Positions 23,601 to 35,600 of a stretch of DNA of 39,489 nucleotides are shown here, one piece after another. Under the pieces are notes generated by a model, which was given only the letters and a program-made list of their open reading frames with translations, did not search any database and had not been told where the DNA came from. Every line of letters begins with the position of its first letter. Position 1 is the first letter of the stretch. Source of the DNA: Chara braunii (taxonomy: Eukaryota > Streptophyta > Charophyceae > Charales > Characeae); contig BFEA01000085.1 of assembly GCA_003427395.1 (NCBI GenBank), positions 1,376,027 to 1,415,515 on the forward strand. Direction: 5' to 3'. A program made the position numbers and the translations under genes.

Positions 23601-26600
23601 TCTTCTGCTCGGCCTTGTGTACCCGGCACATCTACTGCTATAGGCCTACCTGCTACTTGAGTGTTTTTCCGCTGCACTAAGCACCGCAGGCCCCTGGCTT
23701 GGCTACTTGACTGTTTTCCCTGCTGCAACCCTCAACGCCACGGCCACAGGTAAGTACCGGCCCTACGTGCCTACCAAACAAGCAAGTACCCTTGCGGGTC
23801 ACACACACACTCATGCCAACAAGCACTTAGACAGGCACGCAAGTCAACAGGCATGCACACATACAGGCTTAGAAAACACAGCAGAACGCGGGAATCAGCA
23901 AGGCATCCATTCCATCGGCAGAACTTCAGAAATCAGCAGTGTTCTCAGTCTGTGTTATGGCGGGTCATTACAACTGCCTCGATGAGATGGTACCTCAAGG
24001 AACTCACTTGCCCAGAGGTTACCAAGGCGCAGTCCACAATGGCCCGTTCGGGAGGGCCTGCACTTCAGTGGGCTACTTCTGAGGCCAGTAAGGCCCAGAA
24101 ACAGCTCGCCGACTGGGCTGTTACAGTAGGATTGACCATCTATTTAAGGGCCTGGAGGGGAGGTTCAGCGATCTAGAGAGAGCCAAGAATGCCACTGGGG
24201 AGCTTGTGAGGATAAGCCAGTCAGAGATAACCTCTACACCCAGGCAGGAAGCACCTCCCCTCCTCAAAGTCAGAGGAAGAGCAAAGGGAGGTGGCACACG
24301 ATGGAGTCTGCGAAAGATTCTGCAGGATTTGACCAGAAAGGATTGACTCCCTCAGCCGGCCGAGGTGCAGGAGGCTTTCCAAACCAGGCTTTCTGACTTT
24401 GACAACTGGTAAGCTCCAAAGAGGGCCCCCTCTCCTATGGGGTCTGGCAAACGCCCTTGTGGACCTCGAAAGCAGAATCTTCCCAAGTTTGCCAAATGTC
24501 CAGCTAACCCAATTGACCCTTCCTCTCTCCAGTGGAGGGACTTGCACATTCCAAACGGGCTATGGCAAAAGAGGAAGGATCCAGTGTCTGCCTCAGATGT
24601 GCTGGGAAACACTTTGTCAAGTATTGCCCTTCTCGGGGCAACCACTACGCTGTAACCTGACCCGATCAGTAGCGGACTCTGCTGAACCGAGAGTCCTTTT
24701 GTTGAAAAAGGAGCAGGTTCAGTTCGGTGGGTGAGTTCATCTGAAAGAAGGCTGCTCATTGCGTAGTTACATTGAGCCTGATTCTGGGCTGATCCCATTT
24801 CTCAAACACCACTGATGAACAGACTGCAGTCTGACAAGAATTTCACTGTGGACTTCACTGAACCCTTGTCTGACTAATCCACTATGTATGCTTTGAGTTG
24901 CATTCATTGTCTGAGCAAGTTCATGTTCTCAAACTGAACTGCACTCATTGGATGGATGACCTGTGTTTGAGAGAGACTATGATTAGTACACATCTTACCT
25001 CATATTTTCCTACGCAGTCCTAAGTTTGCTCTCTGGGGTAGAAATCAGATTTCCAGTGTTTCTCTGTGGTCGCACACTTGTAACGACAGTGTTCTGAATT
25101 TTACCTACACAGCTGCAATTCATTTTAACCACTGGGCTTTGTCTCAGTAATGTCTCAGCCTGATTGGCCAAAGTCAAATCTGTTGTGACTGAACTCTCTA
25201 CTCAGATAGACCTACCATACACATGACTCTGTCACTTCAAGCATTACTGCTGAATACGGTCAGGCTTAGCCCCATATACAAATTTGGTCAGATCCTACTC
25301 TATTCTTGGAAGAATCTGTGTAGCATGCTTGCAAATACCCAGATCAGCAGTTGAGGAGTCTAACTGATACCCAGTCAAGAAAAAAAATAATTAGATTTTC
25401 AGTATTAATGGGTTACAGCAAAGTTGATTACTAGGCTAACACCCTAGCTGGCCCATGCTGTTAATCTAAACATCGATAATCTGAGTTTCAGGATGTGGTT
25501 AGCTATCTATAAGTTGATTACAAGGCCAATACCCTTGCATGCAGCTAGCCAACACTCGCTGATAATCTGAGCTACAGCCCATAGATTTTCAGAAGCTGAT
25601 TGGTTGCCTAGAAGTTGATTACCTGGCTAATACCCTCGCATTCAACTAATCAATCTAATCTGATAATATCACCGTAACCCTCTGAGATTCTGAGGTCTTT
25701 GCGCTCTTCACCACTATGCATATCTGCTGTTCCTCATGAGGAACTTCATTTTCTTCGAAGTGCTGGATCGGTTAAGATGCGCAGGCGCTGCTATCATTGG
25801 GGTCGCTGGTTAAGATGGGCATGTTGTGACAGCTGTGGGGTTACTGCTGCTATGGCAGCCATAGCCAGGGGTATAAGGAGGTGAGGAGGAAGAAGAAGAC
25901 TCCTGCATACTTCGTTGAACACTAGTTTTTGGTTGTTCGGGGTTGTTGTAAACGCAGTTGTGGTACAAGTACTCTGGATTGATTGGAGGAGGACGAGGGA
26001 TTGCAGATTTGAAATTCGTTTTTCAATGCTGTGTGTTTTGAGCTTTTGTGTGGATTTGCCTCCTTCGAGTCTACTATGCGATTGCATGTGTGAATGGGAA
26101 CGTGTGAAATCTCAATCGCGTACATAACAATTATATCTTTCCCCCCTACGTCACTGCTGAAACCCACGCAAACTCTCTTTTCAGCCTTATAATCCAATCA
26201 ATAAATATGTTGTACTTGCTGCACAATGCCAGACTATTGATCTTGATTATACCTTCCCCCCCCCCCCCTCTTCCCTCTCAAATTCTTATTGGACTCCACG
26301 GCTTCTTGTCCAGAAGAATGGTCAGCATAGACAGACGATAAGGCGGCAGTGTAACACAGGATGGCAAGAAGCTGATTATTCTGGACTCGCTTTTGGTGAG
26401 TGTCATGAACAGCGGGCTGTATTATAAACATTCCAGTCATGATGAAGGTTGATCTTTTCGGAACCAGCGGGCCAGCAGCCAGCGCAGAATATTACAACCA
26501 AGCCCCACACCACATAATCCAAGCATCTTGAAGTCAGTTGATTACAACATACCTGATCTTGCAAGGATGCAATCTTGGACTCTAGCTCTCCTCGCAACCT

Positions 26601-29600
26601 CATCACCTCAGCCATCTCCGCCTCCCTCTCCTCTGCCACCGCCTTGCAGTGCTCTGCAATCTGCACAGAATGTCAGGGGCCACAACACCCACTTTCCATG
26701 TGATTCGCCAATTAAGACAAAATCATGCCATTTGGTACTCATGTCTCTTCAGACTGACTGCTTGATAAGAACACCAACATAAACAAAGGGGATCTGCAAA
26801 AATGAAGGACAATCGGTACCTGGCGTGCTTCTGCAGCAACAGCCTCCCTTTCCTCAGCTTGAGCCGTCACTGCGTCTAGCTCTCTCCTGACTGTCTCTGC
26901 TTCTTTGATTGCTTCTTCCTTCTCTGTATGCAACCTCAGCATGTCTGCTTTCAACCCATCCACAATTCGCAGCCCATCCTTATCTTGTTCTGTTAAGCCA
27001 CCTTTCACGTCCAATATCAATTCGAGCTCATCCACTCTCCTCCTCTTCGCATCCAGTTCTTCAATCAAACTTCTCTCCCTTTCGATCATATTTTCCTTGT
27101 CAAGACTGATGTCCTCAATCTCCATCACCACCGCTCGGAGGTCCACCATTTCCATTTCCAGTTCCTCCATCTTAATCGTTTTTAAGGCCAATTGCTCTCT
27201 CAGACTGCTCTCTCTTGCAAGCATTCCCTCTGACTCCTTCCTCACTCGCTCTGCATCCATGACCAGTCCCCTCATCTCCTCTAGCTCCATTTCCAATACC
27301 TCACTCTTTCGTTTCTCACTTTCCAGTTTGTCTTCAAGCACATGCAGTTTCTCCCTCATCTCACTTTCCCCCTTGGGAGGTGTGAAGTAGCCCGCAGCAA
27401 CCATTGAAGTGTCAACACTGGTGGACACCCCAAGACCTTTCCTCCATAGGGTTTCCATCTGTGCTGTCTTCCTTCGAAGTTCACTTTTCAGCTCATCTAC
27501 CTGGCCCATCATTACGTGAAGCTCTATTTCTTTCTTCTTCCGCATTGCCCGTGCCACTGCCATTTCACGTTCTGCAGCCTCTGCCCTCTCCATTGCTGTC
27601 TTAACGTCTTTATTCTTTGACTCCTCCACCTGTCTCTTCTCCTCCCTGGCAGATGCCACCATCACCTTCAACTCCTGGAGAGCTTTATCCTTCTTTCCAC
27701 TTCGAGCAAGTGACTGAGCAAGGCTCTTCCATGCGCTCTTCTTCTTCTCATCATTAGAGTTCTCAGTCTTCGTGCCAACTGCCTTCCTCTCCTCTTCTGC
27801 TCTATCTTGTTCACAATTGTGAGCAGTTCTATTCAGTTTCTTCTCTGCTTCAATCAGCTGCTCCCGAAGCCTGTCCACCTTGATTTTCTCTGTGCTTGAG
27901 CTCTCTTCTGCCTTGTCCGCTCTCTCTTGCACGTCGAGAAGATGGGAGTTGAGCTCCTTCACCTTGGCAGTAAGATTCACCACCTCTGCATTCCTCTCTT
28001 CCGCCAACCTCTCCTGGTTCTCTTTCTCTTCTGCTAACGCGAATATTTTGCTCCTCAGCTCATCCATTCGCTCTCTCATCCTCCCAACAAGCTCAACAAC
28101 CTCCACATCACCTTCCTTCATTACATCTCTGTTACAGCAACCACCATCCTCCATTTCACGCAGTTCCATCAGAACACACTCCCACTTCCGCCTTAGTCTC
28201 TCCAGATCAACCTCTTTTTCTCTCCGTCTTCGTTCAGCATCACTCAACTGCTCTTTCACGCCATCAACCTCCATCTCTGCAACTGCCTTCTCCTTCCGTG
28301 CTTCCTCCACCCTTTCCTCAGCCATAGCCGCAGCCTGATGTGCCAGGTCCACGAGAATCCTCATCTCCTCCACGGTCTTTTCAGCCTTCTTCTGAGTGGC
28401 TACCACACTTCTCCTTGCATCATCCCGTTCCTTCTCTGAAACAGCTGCCTTGGCAAGGGCTTCGTCCCTCTCTGTTTCGAGAGTTGCAATTGTCTTCTCA
28501 AGTTCTGCAATCAAATCGCTTTTTCCCATGCCTCTCTCCTCCACTGACGCACCCCAATCCTGTGGCATCTTACATGGCATCACACACTCGTCACCATCAG
28601 CCTCACCAACAGACTCCTCATCTCCGTCTCCTCCATCTTCCAGATCCACTTGCAGCCCCCTTCTCGACAGAGCATCCCTCTCCTCAGACCTCCGGCATGC
28701 CATCGACCTCTCATCTTCTAACTCTCGCTCTCGAGCTTCCAATGTCCTCCTTGTCTCATCAACCTCTGCCTTTGCCGCCTCCACCATCCTCTCCAACACT
28801 GTCTTTTTTTCTTCTGCACAATTTATCTTCTGGCTACTAGTAGGGCCACAATCGGCAAGCGCAGCATTTCCACGAAGTTCCTGCAACTCTTCCAGAAGCC
28901 GGTTCTTCTCAGCAACTACCTCTGTCAATCTTGAATGGCCAGCCTCCAACTTCTTCCTCAAAGAGCCAATCACATCCGCATTCTCATCTCCACCCTCTTT
29001 CCAGTCATCCTCCCAGTTGCAGCCTTCTCTGACAGCATCCCTCTGCAAGGCACGGACATTGGCGTTTGCATCCTGCAGCCTCTTCCTCAGTGTTCGGATC
29101 TCAATATCTTTTTGTGCAAGGTCCTTAGTTGCCTTCTCGAGGGAGCGTACCATGCTGTCTTCCCTCTCTGCTGCTGTTCGTGCATTCTCCTTTGCTTCCC
29201 TCCACTCCTCGTGAAGTGCCTCCAGCGTAAGGGCAGTTTCCCTTTCTGCATCAGATCTTGTCTCATCCTCCAACGCAAACTTTTGCCTTTGAGAAAACTG
29301 TTCATAATGCAGCAATCGCAAGGCATTTCTCAGCTCTTCCCCTTCCTTCCGTGCAGCGTCAAGCTCCCGAGACAGCTCATCACGGGCAACCTCTGCAGCA
29401 CGACGAGCCTTTCTCTCCTCTGCAACCTCCAATCTAGCCTCCCGAGCTGCCACTTCTATCTCCTTTTCATCTCGCAGTTCACGCAACCCTTGCTCCTGAT
29501 GTAACTCTTCTTTGACTACCTCGAGCTCTTCCTCAAGAACCTTCTTCTCGTCTTCCATCTCCTCTATCCGTACCTGCAGTCGGTCCACCTCTGCCCTCAG

Positions 29601-32600
29601 CTCCTTTGCTGTATCTGCTTCCTCTTGGAGCTTCACTGTCAGATTGTTGATGCATGAGGCCTTCTCTTGCAGAAGAGCCTGTAGATCATCCACTTTAGCA
29701 GCGATCTCATACCTTTCCTTCTCCAGCACCTCCCTCTCCTGCTTCTCTCTTTGAACGAGGTCTGCAATTTCGAGCTCTATTTCATCAACCCGTTCAGTCA
29801 AGGCGGACTTTTCCTTTTCGGCCAAAGCAAGTGCGTCCTTCAGATTCTGCAGCTGCTGATCGTGGTTGCTGATCTCCTCATTCTCTTCTTTATTCATGTT
29901 AGAGGCCTTGACAGAGGATACCATCTCTTGCCTTGCCTGAAAATGAGTGTTGGCATTCTGAAGCAGTTCAATCTGCAGCTTGAGGGCTTCTATGTCCTTG
30001 TGGAGCTCAATTTCCTGTGCATCATAACCACCCAAGCAAAAGAAATCATGAGCAAATGTCTATCCCGTGAATAACATAGATAGGTCAGCCAAGAAAAAGG
30101 AAGAGACAAATAAAACCCAACCAAAAAGGCGAAGGAGAAAGTGCGCACTGACCACAGACCTGTGGCCCATGGTCTAGTACAAGCTCGCGAGTGACAAAAT
30201 ACAAAATCAACAGGGCGTTCGAGCTGCAGCTAGAAGTACACCATACTTATCCAGGACTTCAAAAACTGAAATGGGTAGGTAAAAAAAGACAGCAAGAGGG
30301 TGGACATGTATCTTACTCGGCTGGCAAATTCGGCCTCCCGGCATTCAGCAGCCTCTGTTAACTGAAGCATTTGGTTCTTATGGCACTCTTCCATGGCTCT
30401 TTTCTCGCCCTTGAGTATCTCCAGGATATCCGTTGACTGATTGGTTTTCTCCTGAATGCAAGCAGGCAAGCACACAGCCAAACAGTAAACCATACCGTCT
30501 ACATCCAAGCAAACATGACTACCATTAATAAGAAAATCGACCCAAATGTAAACTCAGGTCTGTCGCTGCCTACCCGCCACAACATAAGAAATCTGCTTCA
30601 CAGTTCGCTCTGGGAAAAGAGATTCTATATACGACAAACATATCTGCCATAAGAGTCCGTTGTACTTATTGGACAACAGACTCAAAAGAACATGTCCAGA
30701 TCTATGGGAGAGTCAAGGATGCGACCAACCACGTGTCAACGACAACGAAGTAATGTGGAAGACAAACAGACATATCAGAACGAAGAATTGGTAGTGAAAA
30801 CACAATCTATTGAGAAGGCATGCCCTGATGAATTGCAGAGCCAGGAGGACGGACAAAGAGATGAAGCGAGACAAAGATCATGCAAGTGACACAACGATAT
30901 ATTGAAAATCATTTATTGTGCACTCTACTTTCTGCAAGGAAGGACGCAAAGGACGATAAGCATACAAGGAAAAGATGTGCACCTCTGCGATTCTCAGCTT
31001 GTACTCCGCTTCCCGAAGCCTCTCAAGAACATCCTCTGCCCCAGCCACTCCTTGTTTCGTCTCCTGGAAAAAATGAACGCACAATTAGGCATGCAAAATT
31101 TGTATTTATGCTGCCTGACTCACACCCATGTCCAAACAACAATTACGGTACAATCACCATGGCAGCTACATATCCAACCGAAGGAATGAACACATGCCAA
31201 AAGCATGCAATGACTAACCCAAAAAAGGTTAAACGAAACAAGTGAAGTTTTTTTTGGTAAAAAATGATGAATGAATGAATGAATTGTTTGAATGAATTTG
31301 ATCCCTGCCAGGGAAGTGGGTTCATTTTTTTTGTCTTGTCTTTCTTGATTGGTCGTCGTTTGTTCAGCACCGCTTCGAATTCTTTCTTTTATTTTTTCCC
31401 TTTTTTTTCGTCATTCTTGATCTTTTTTTTTTGGGGGGGGGCAGGCCTTGAGATTTTTTTATTTTTTTTTTATTTTTTTTTGGGCTTGAGGTCTTTTCTT
31501 TTCTTATTCTTATTTCTTTATATTTAAAAATATATATATATATTATTTTAATTTTTATAATTTTTAAAGAATTTTATTATTTTAACGTTCGTTAGTTCAC
31601 GACAGACATTCAAGCAGGAACGTCACCAACTGTCAGGGAACCGGGCTCAATCTTTTTCAAAGGGTTCAAAGGGGACTGTCAGGGAACCGGGTTCAACAAT
31701 TTTCAAAGGGTTCAAAGGGATGCCGGGTCACGTTCATTTTGGTCATCGATGTCTCGATTTTCAAAGGGTTTCGAAGGATGCCGGCTCACGCTCATTTTGG
31801 TCATTGACAAGTCTCGACTCTGGGCTTTTTTTCGGGTGGAGTTGAGTGTTTTTTGGGGGGCTGTCAGGTGTTTTTTTGTGGATTGTTTTTTTTTTTGTTA
31901 TGCTTTTGGTCGTTGGCCATCAACGAGTCTCGACACTGGGCTTTTTTTGGGCAGGGTAAGGGGTAGGTTCAGCTTTTTTCTTGGCGTCAAAAGCAAACGG
32001 CTCGTTCGATTTGGTTGTCGAAGAGTCGAATTCGGGCTTTTTTTTTGCCAGGTCTCTCGAAACGCAAGCGGGTTGTCGATTTGATCGTCGACGAGTCGTC
32101 GACTCTGGCTTTTTTTGGAGGGGGTGGGGTCGAAATCGAGATCGAGAAAAGGGGTCTCGTTTTCTCGGCGACTGAAGCCTCAATCAACGACTGAAGCCTG
32201 ACTATTGCTTAGGCAAGCGGGTCATTCAGATGGTGGCAAGCAAGAGGCAAGTGAGCGTGATTCAGTAGATAAATGTGTTAGTAGGGAGGTCTTTGCCGTA
32301 GTATTGCTGCTGTTGATGCTGGAGAAAGGATTTCTGAGTGATTCGGGGCAAGGCAGGAGTGCAAGGGTGGTTCACGTAGGGGGGGGGGATAAATTCCTAT
32401 TCTTATCAACGATTTTCGCCAATGACTTTCATCTCAAACACACAAAAGTCCCTCCCGGCTACAACTACTTTGCCCTGGCTGCGCCCCCGCGCCTTGCGCG
32501 GCTACAGTTAAACGAAACAAGAAGTGAAGTTTTTTTGGGTAAAAAGTGGCAAACAAGCCCTCCAACGATCCCCCCACATATCTGCTTTCTGCACCTATTA

Positions 32601-35600
32601 GACTGTACGACAAGTTGTAGCAGACCTGCATTAGTCACCCATAACCGCTGATACACAGACCTGAATTCGACCAGACTATATATTTTCAGCCCACTCATGC
32701 TAAACTGGAAGTCTAACGCCTATCACTGCTTCACGATGGGTCCTTGCTGATTTGCTGTAGGGGCCCTTTGGAAAAGGGACTGGGCCCAATTAGGACATGC
32801 ACACCCACACGCACACACATGCGCACGCAGTTTTGGGGTATGACGTGGCCCCAACTTTTTTCCCTCTTGCAGTTCGATTTTAAGAAGCGAGGGGCACGTT
32901 TGGCCACCCCACCCTGTCCTTTCGTTTTTTTTTTCCCGAAGTGAGGCGCCGCATCACTCGCACACGCTCTGCGCTGGATGTGGCGCGACCCCATGCACGG
33001 CATGCGCTGCAAGTATGGTACGTATGGAACGCTCACCGACCTAGCCTACCAATCCATAGGAGGAACATCAACTGCCCAGACGATATGGAAGATAAATACT
33101 GGTGTCCTGTCAGCTGCTCTGAAGAGCCAAATCTGTTTGATGAACTTTGATCCAAAGAATCAAAAGTGACAAGACAATGAGGGGTGTGAAGCCAACAAAA
33201 CAGGAAAGGAGCATCCGTGACATGTACCACCCAAATCTCTGACAGAGAGGAGAATGCATCTGCTTGATCTCAACAGCCAAAAGCAAAGAAGTCGATGAGG
33301 GACTGTGAAAGAAACTAAACAGGAAATACCATACATCACACACACCACACAACCCCTGACAAAGAGGAAAATGCATGGGTATTTACTACGTGTGAGCCAG
33401 CTCAACGGTAAGCACATATGAAGTAGCACCGACTACAACGAAGATCCAGAAACAAGACCACAAGACAATGCACATAATCAGCAATCAAATGACCACCCTA
33501 CTTACATTGAGCTCAGTCCTCAAACGAGCAATCTTGTCGAGTGCATTCTTGAGTGCTGCTTCTGCAGCACGCCGCTTGTCAATTTCCGCCTCCAGTTTTT
33601 CGTCCGTCTATCAAGAGCCGTCAAAAAAATATCCAAAAAAAACAAGCGATTAACAATGCCCTCTTTAGTGCATGCGCGAGCAATGAGCATCCCAAAAAAT
33701 GACAGGCTGAAGGCAACGGTTACAAGTCCACCCAACCTTTGCCCATTGTGTTAGCCCAACAAAAGAAGTTGATGGAAAGGACATCGGGCAAATTATAGGG
33801 GAATGCAGGGAGATGGTCCTAGAATCGGTCCCGAAAGAATCTTAGGAAGAAAATACAACAGCCCTCCCAGCGAAAAAGAATTTAAAGTTACCACAAAGCA
33901 CTCTGGACGCATAAAATTTTCATTCCAATGGTCAAGGAAGAAGAGAGATACACATCACAGAGTCCAGCGTCCCATAATAAAGTTTTCTTTGGAAAAAAAG
34001 AGAAAAAAAAAAAGACGCACATGACAACAGAATGCATGAACACGTCTGCACTGCACAATCAATGTCCACGAGGCTGGAATGAGAAGCAACATCCCCCAGT
34101 AAAGAATCTGAAAATTTGAAAAAAGGACAGAAATAGGCAGCTCAGAAGCCTTGAACGAGGGACATAGCTTACCTCAGCAAGCTGACTGAGTAGCTCGGCA
34201 GATTCTGCTGAAGGACCTTGGATGTCGCGGATGGCAATTCCAATGGACTCCCTCGATTTAGCCTGTGACAATATGCAGCCAAATATTGTGATAAGAATAA
34301 GATGCTCACTGAAAACATGCATCCTGTAAAACCAAACTGTAATAGGTTTGCTTCACGATTTGCTGAAAAACAGGCCAGCATATACCAACAACCTTGCATA
34401 TTAAATAAACCTAATTTTCCTGTCTAAAAGTCGCACCACTGTTAGTGATACTTAGTATACTAGCAGTGCATAAGAGTACCCCCACTTCCAAAATTTTCCA
34501 TTTCCATGACATCTGGACTTCAATCGAAATCCGAGGAACAAAGACTATGACCGAGCATTTAGACGGGCAACACAGTTTTTGTGCATCAAATCATACCCTG
34601 AGTGAGCATTAAGATGGGCGACACAAAGTTTTTGTGCATCGAACAATACCCTGAGTGAAGCCGTCTCTGCCTCAATTACTGTTCGCTCTTCATGCAGCTT
34701 TGCAATTTCCACACGGAGCTCGTCAACTTGCCTGCAAGCACAATTGTGCAGAGAACGGTTAACAATCAACCGTCCAAAGAATCCCAGAGGTAGGCCGGAA
34801 AACGCATGCACATGACAAGAGAAAACTCAGAAGCAGGATGGCGGACCAGGAGTCAAACCGAAGGTTTCATTAGCAAACCACTACTAGTTCTGTCAATTCC
34901 CAACAGCAATATAACATGACAAGCACTAGGATCAGGCAAGGACGCAGACAGGCTGTGCATCACGACTCTTTCGAAGGAGCATATGTCCTTGTGTGGGGAG
35001 GACAACATGCACTGTCTGGAGTGATTATACACAAAATCCAAGGAGTGGATCTTTATGTCTGAGGAGGATATCATGCACTGCACGGGAGTCATTATATGCA
35101 ACAGCTGGAGACAGAAGGGAGTACCCACTGACCAATTCAGAACGTTAACTCATAGAAGGACGGTACAATTTCGCACAGCATAGGAAAAAGAATGATGTGG
35201 GCTCACCCAAGCGGGGTAGCTAAGTTGGTTGAGCACGTAAGTTGCAATTAGGAGGTCGTGGGTTCAACACCAAATGTCATCCTTTTGATTCCCGCGGCCT
35301 CCTGGGGTATGCTTCGGGTTCACCAGTGGAGATGATTGCCTTGGACCTCCTGGCTGGTTGTGGAAGCGATTGTGGCTAGCTTTCCAGCCTATGCCAGGTG
35401 TTAGGAGCTTGGGTTCTGCTCCCCACACAGAGCAGAATGAGGCCGGTATCGACCCATAATCCTTAGGACCGCCCAGATTGTGTGCATAGATAGGTTTCAC
35501 TGAAAAATGCAACTGGACAAGGAGTAGATAGGTAAGGTAGGAGAGAGATAGCTTGTGGTCCACAGATGAAGAGTATATCATTCCAGGCTAGGTAGGTAGG

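Larger units (their letters stand above)
20040..26140. mobile_element. About 6.1 kb inserted repeat DNA splitting an intronic repeat array
   Basis: Copies 2 and 3 of the intronic unit flank this block, and copy 3 resembles copy 2 more than copy 1, so the block looks inserted between once-adjacent units. It contains a short A-rich run (20458-20479), a group II intron-like piece, gag-like retroelement remnants and tandem repeats. I could not find paired LTRs or a pol region. It is therefore described as composite, degenerate mobile DNA rather than one defined element. Confidence 0.5.

Noticed and set aside
20766-25700. Complete LTR retrotransposon
   Set aside because: Gag-like pieces are present, but I could not match two LTRs, a convincing primer-binding site, or any protease, RT or integrase.
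28396-29214. Long plus-strand open frame (272 codons), Ser-rich
   Set aside because: It is the reverse strand of the giant coiled-coil exon. Antisense of Glu/Lys codons gives open Ser/Leu-rich frames; nothing else supports it.
35210-35283. Functional tRNA gene
   Set aside because: The A and B boxes are good, but the acceptor and T stems do not pair properly and the sequence continues into a body with poly(A) and target duplication, so it is a SINE head.
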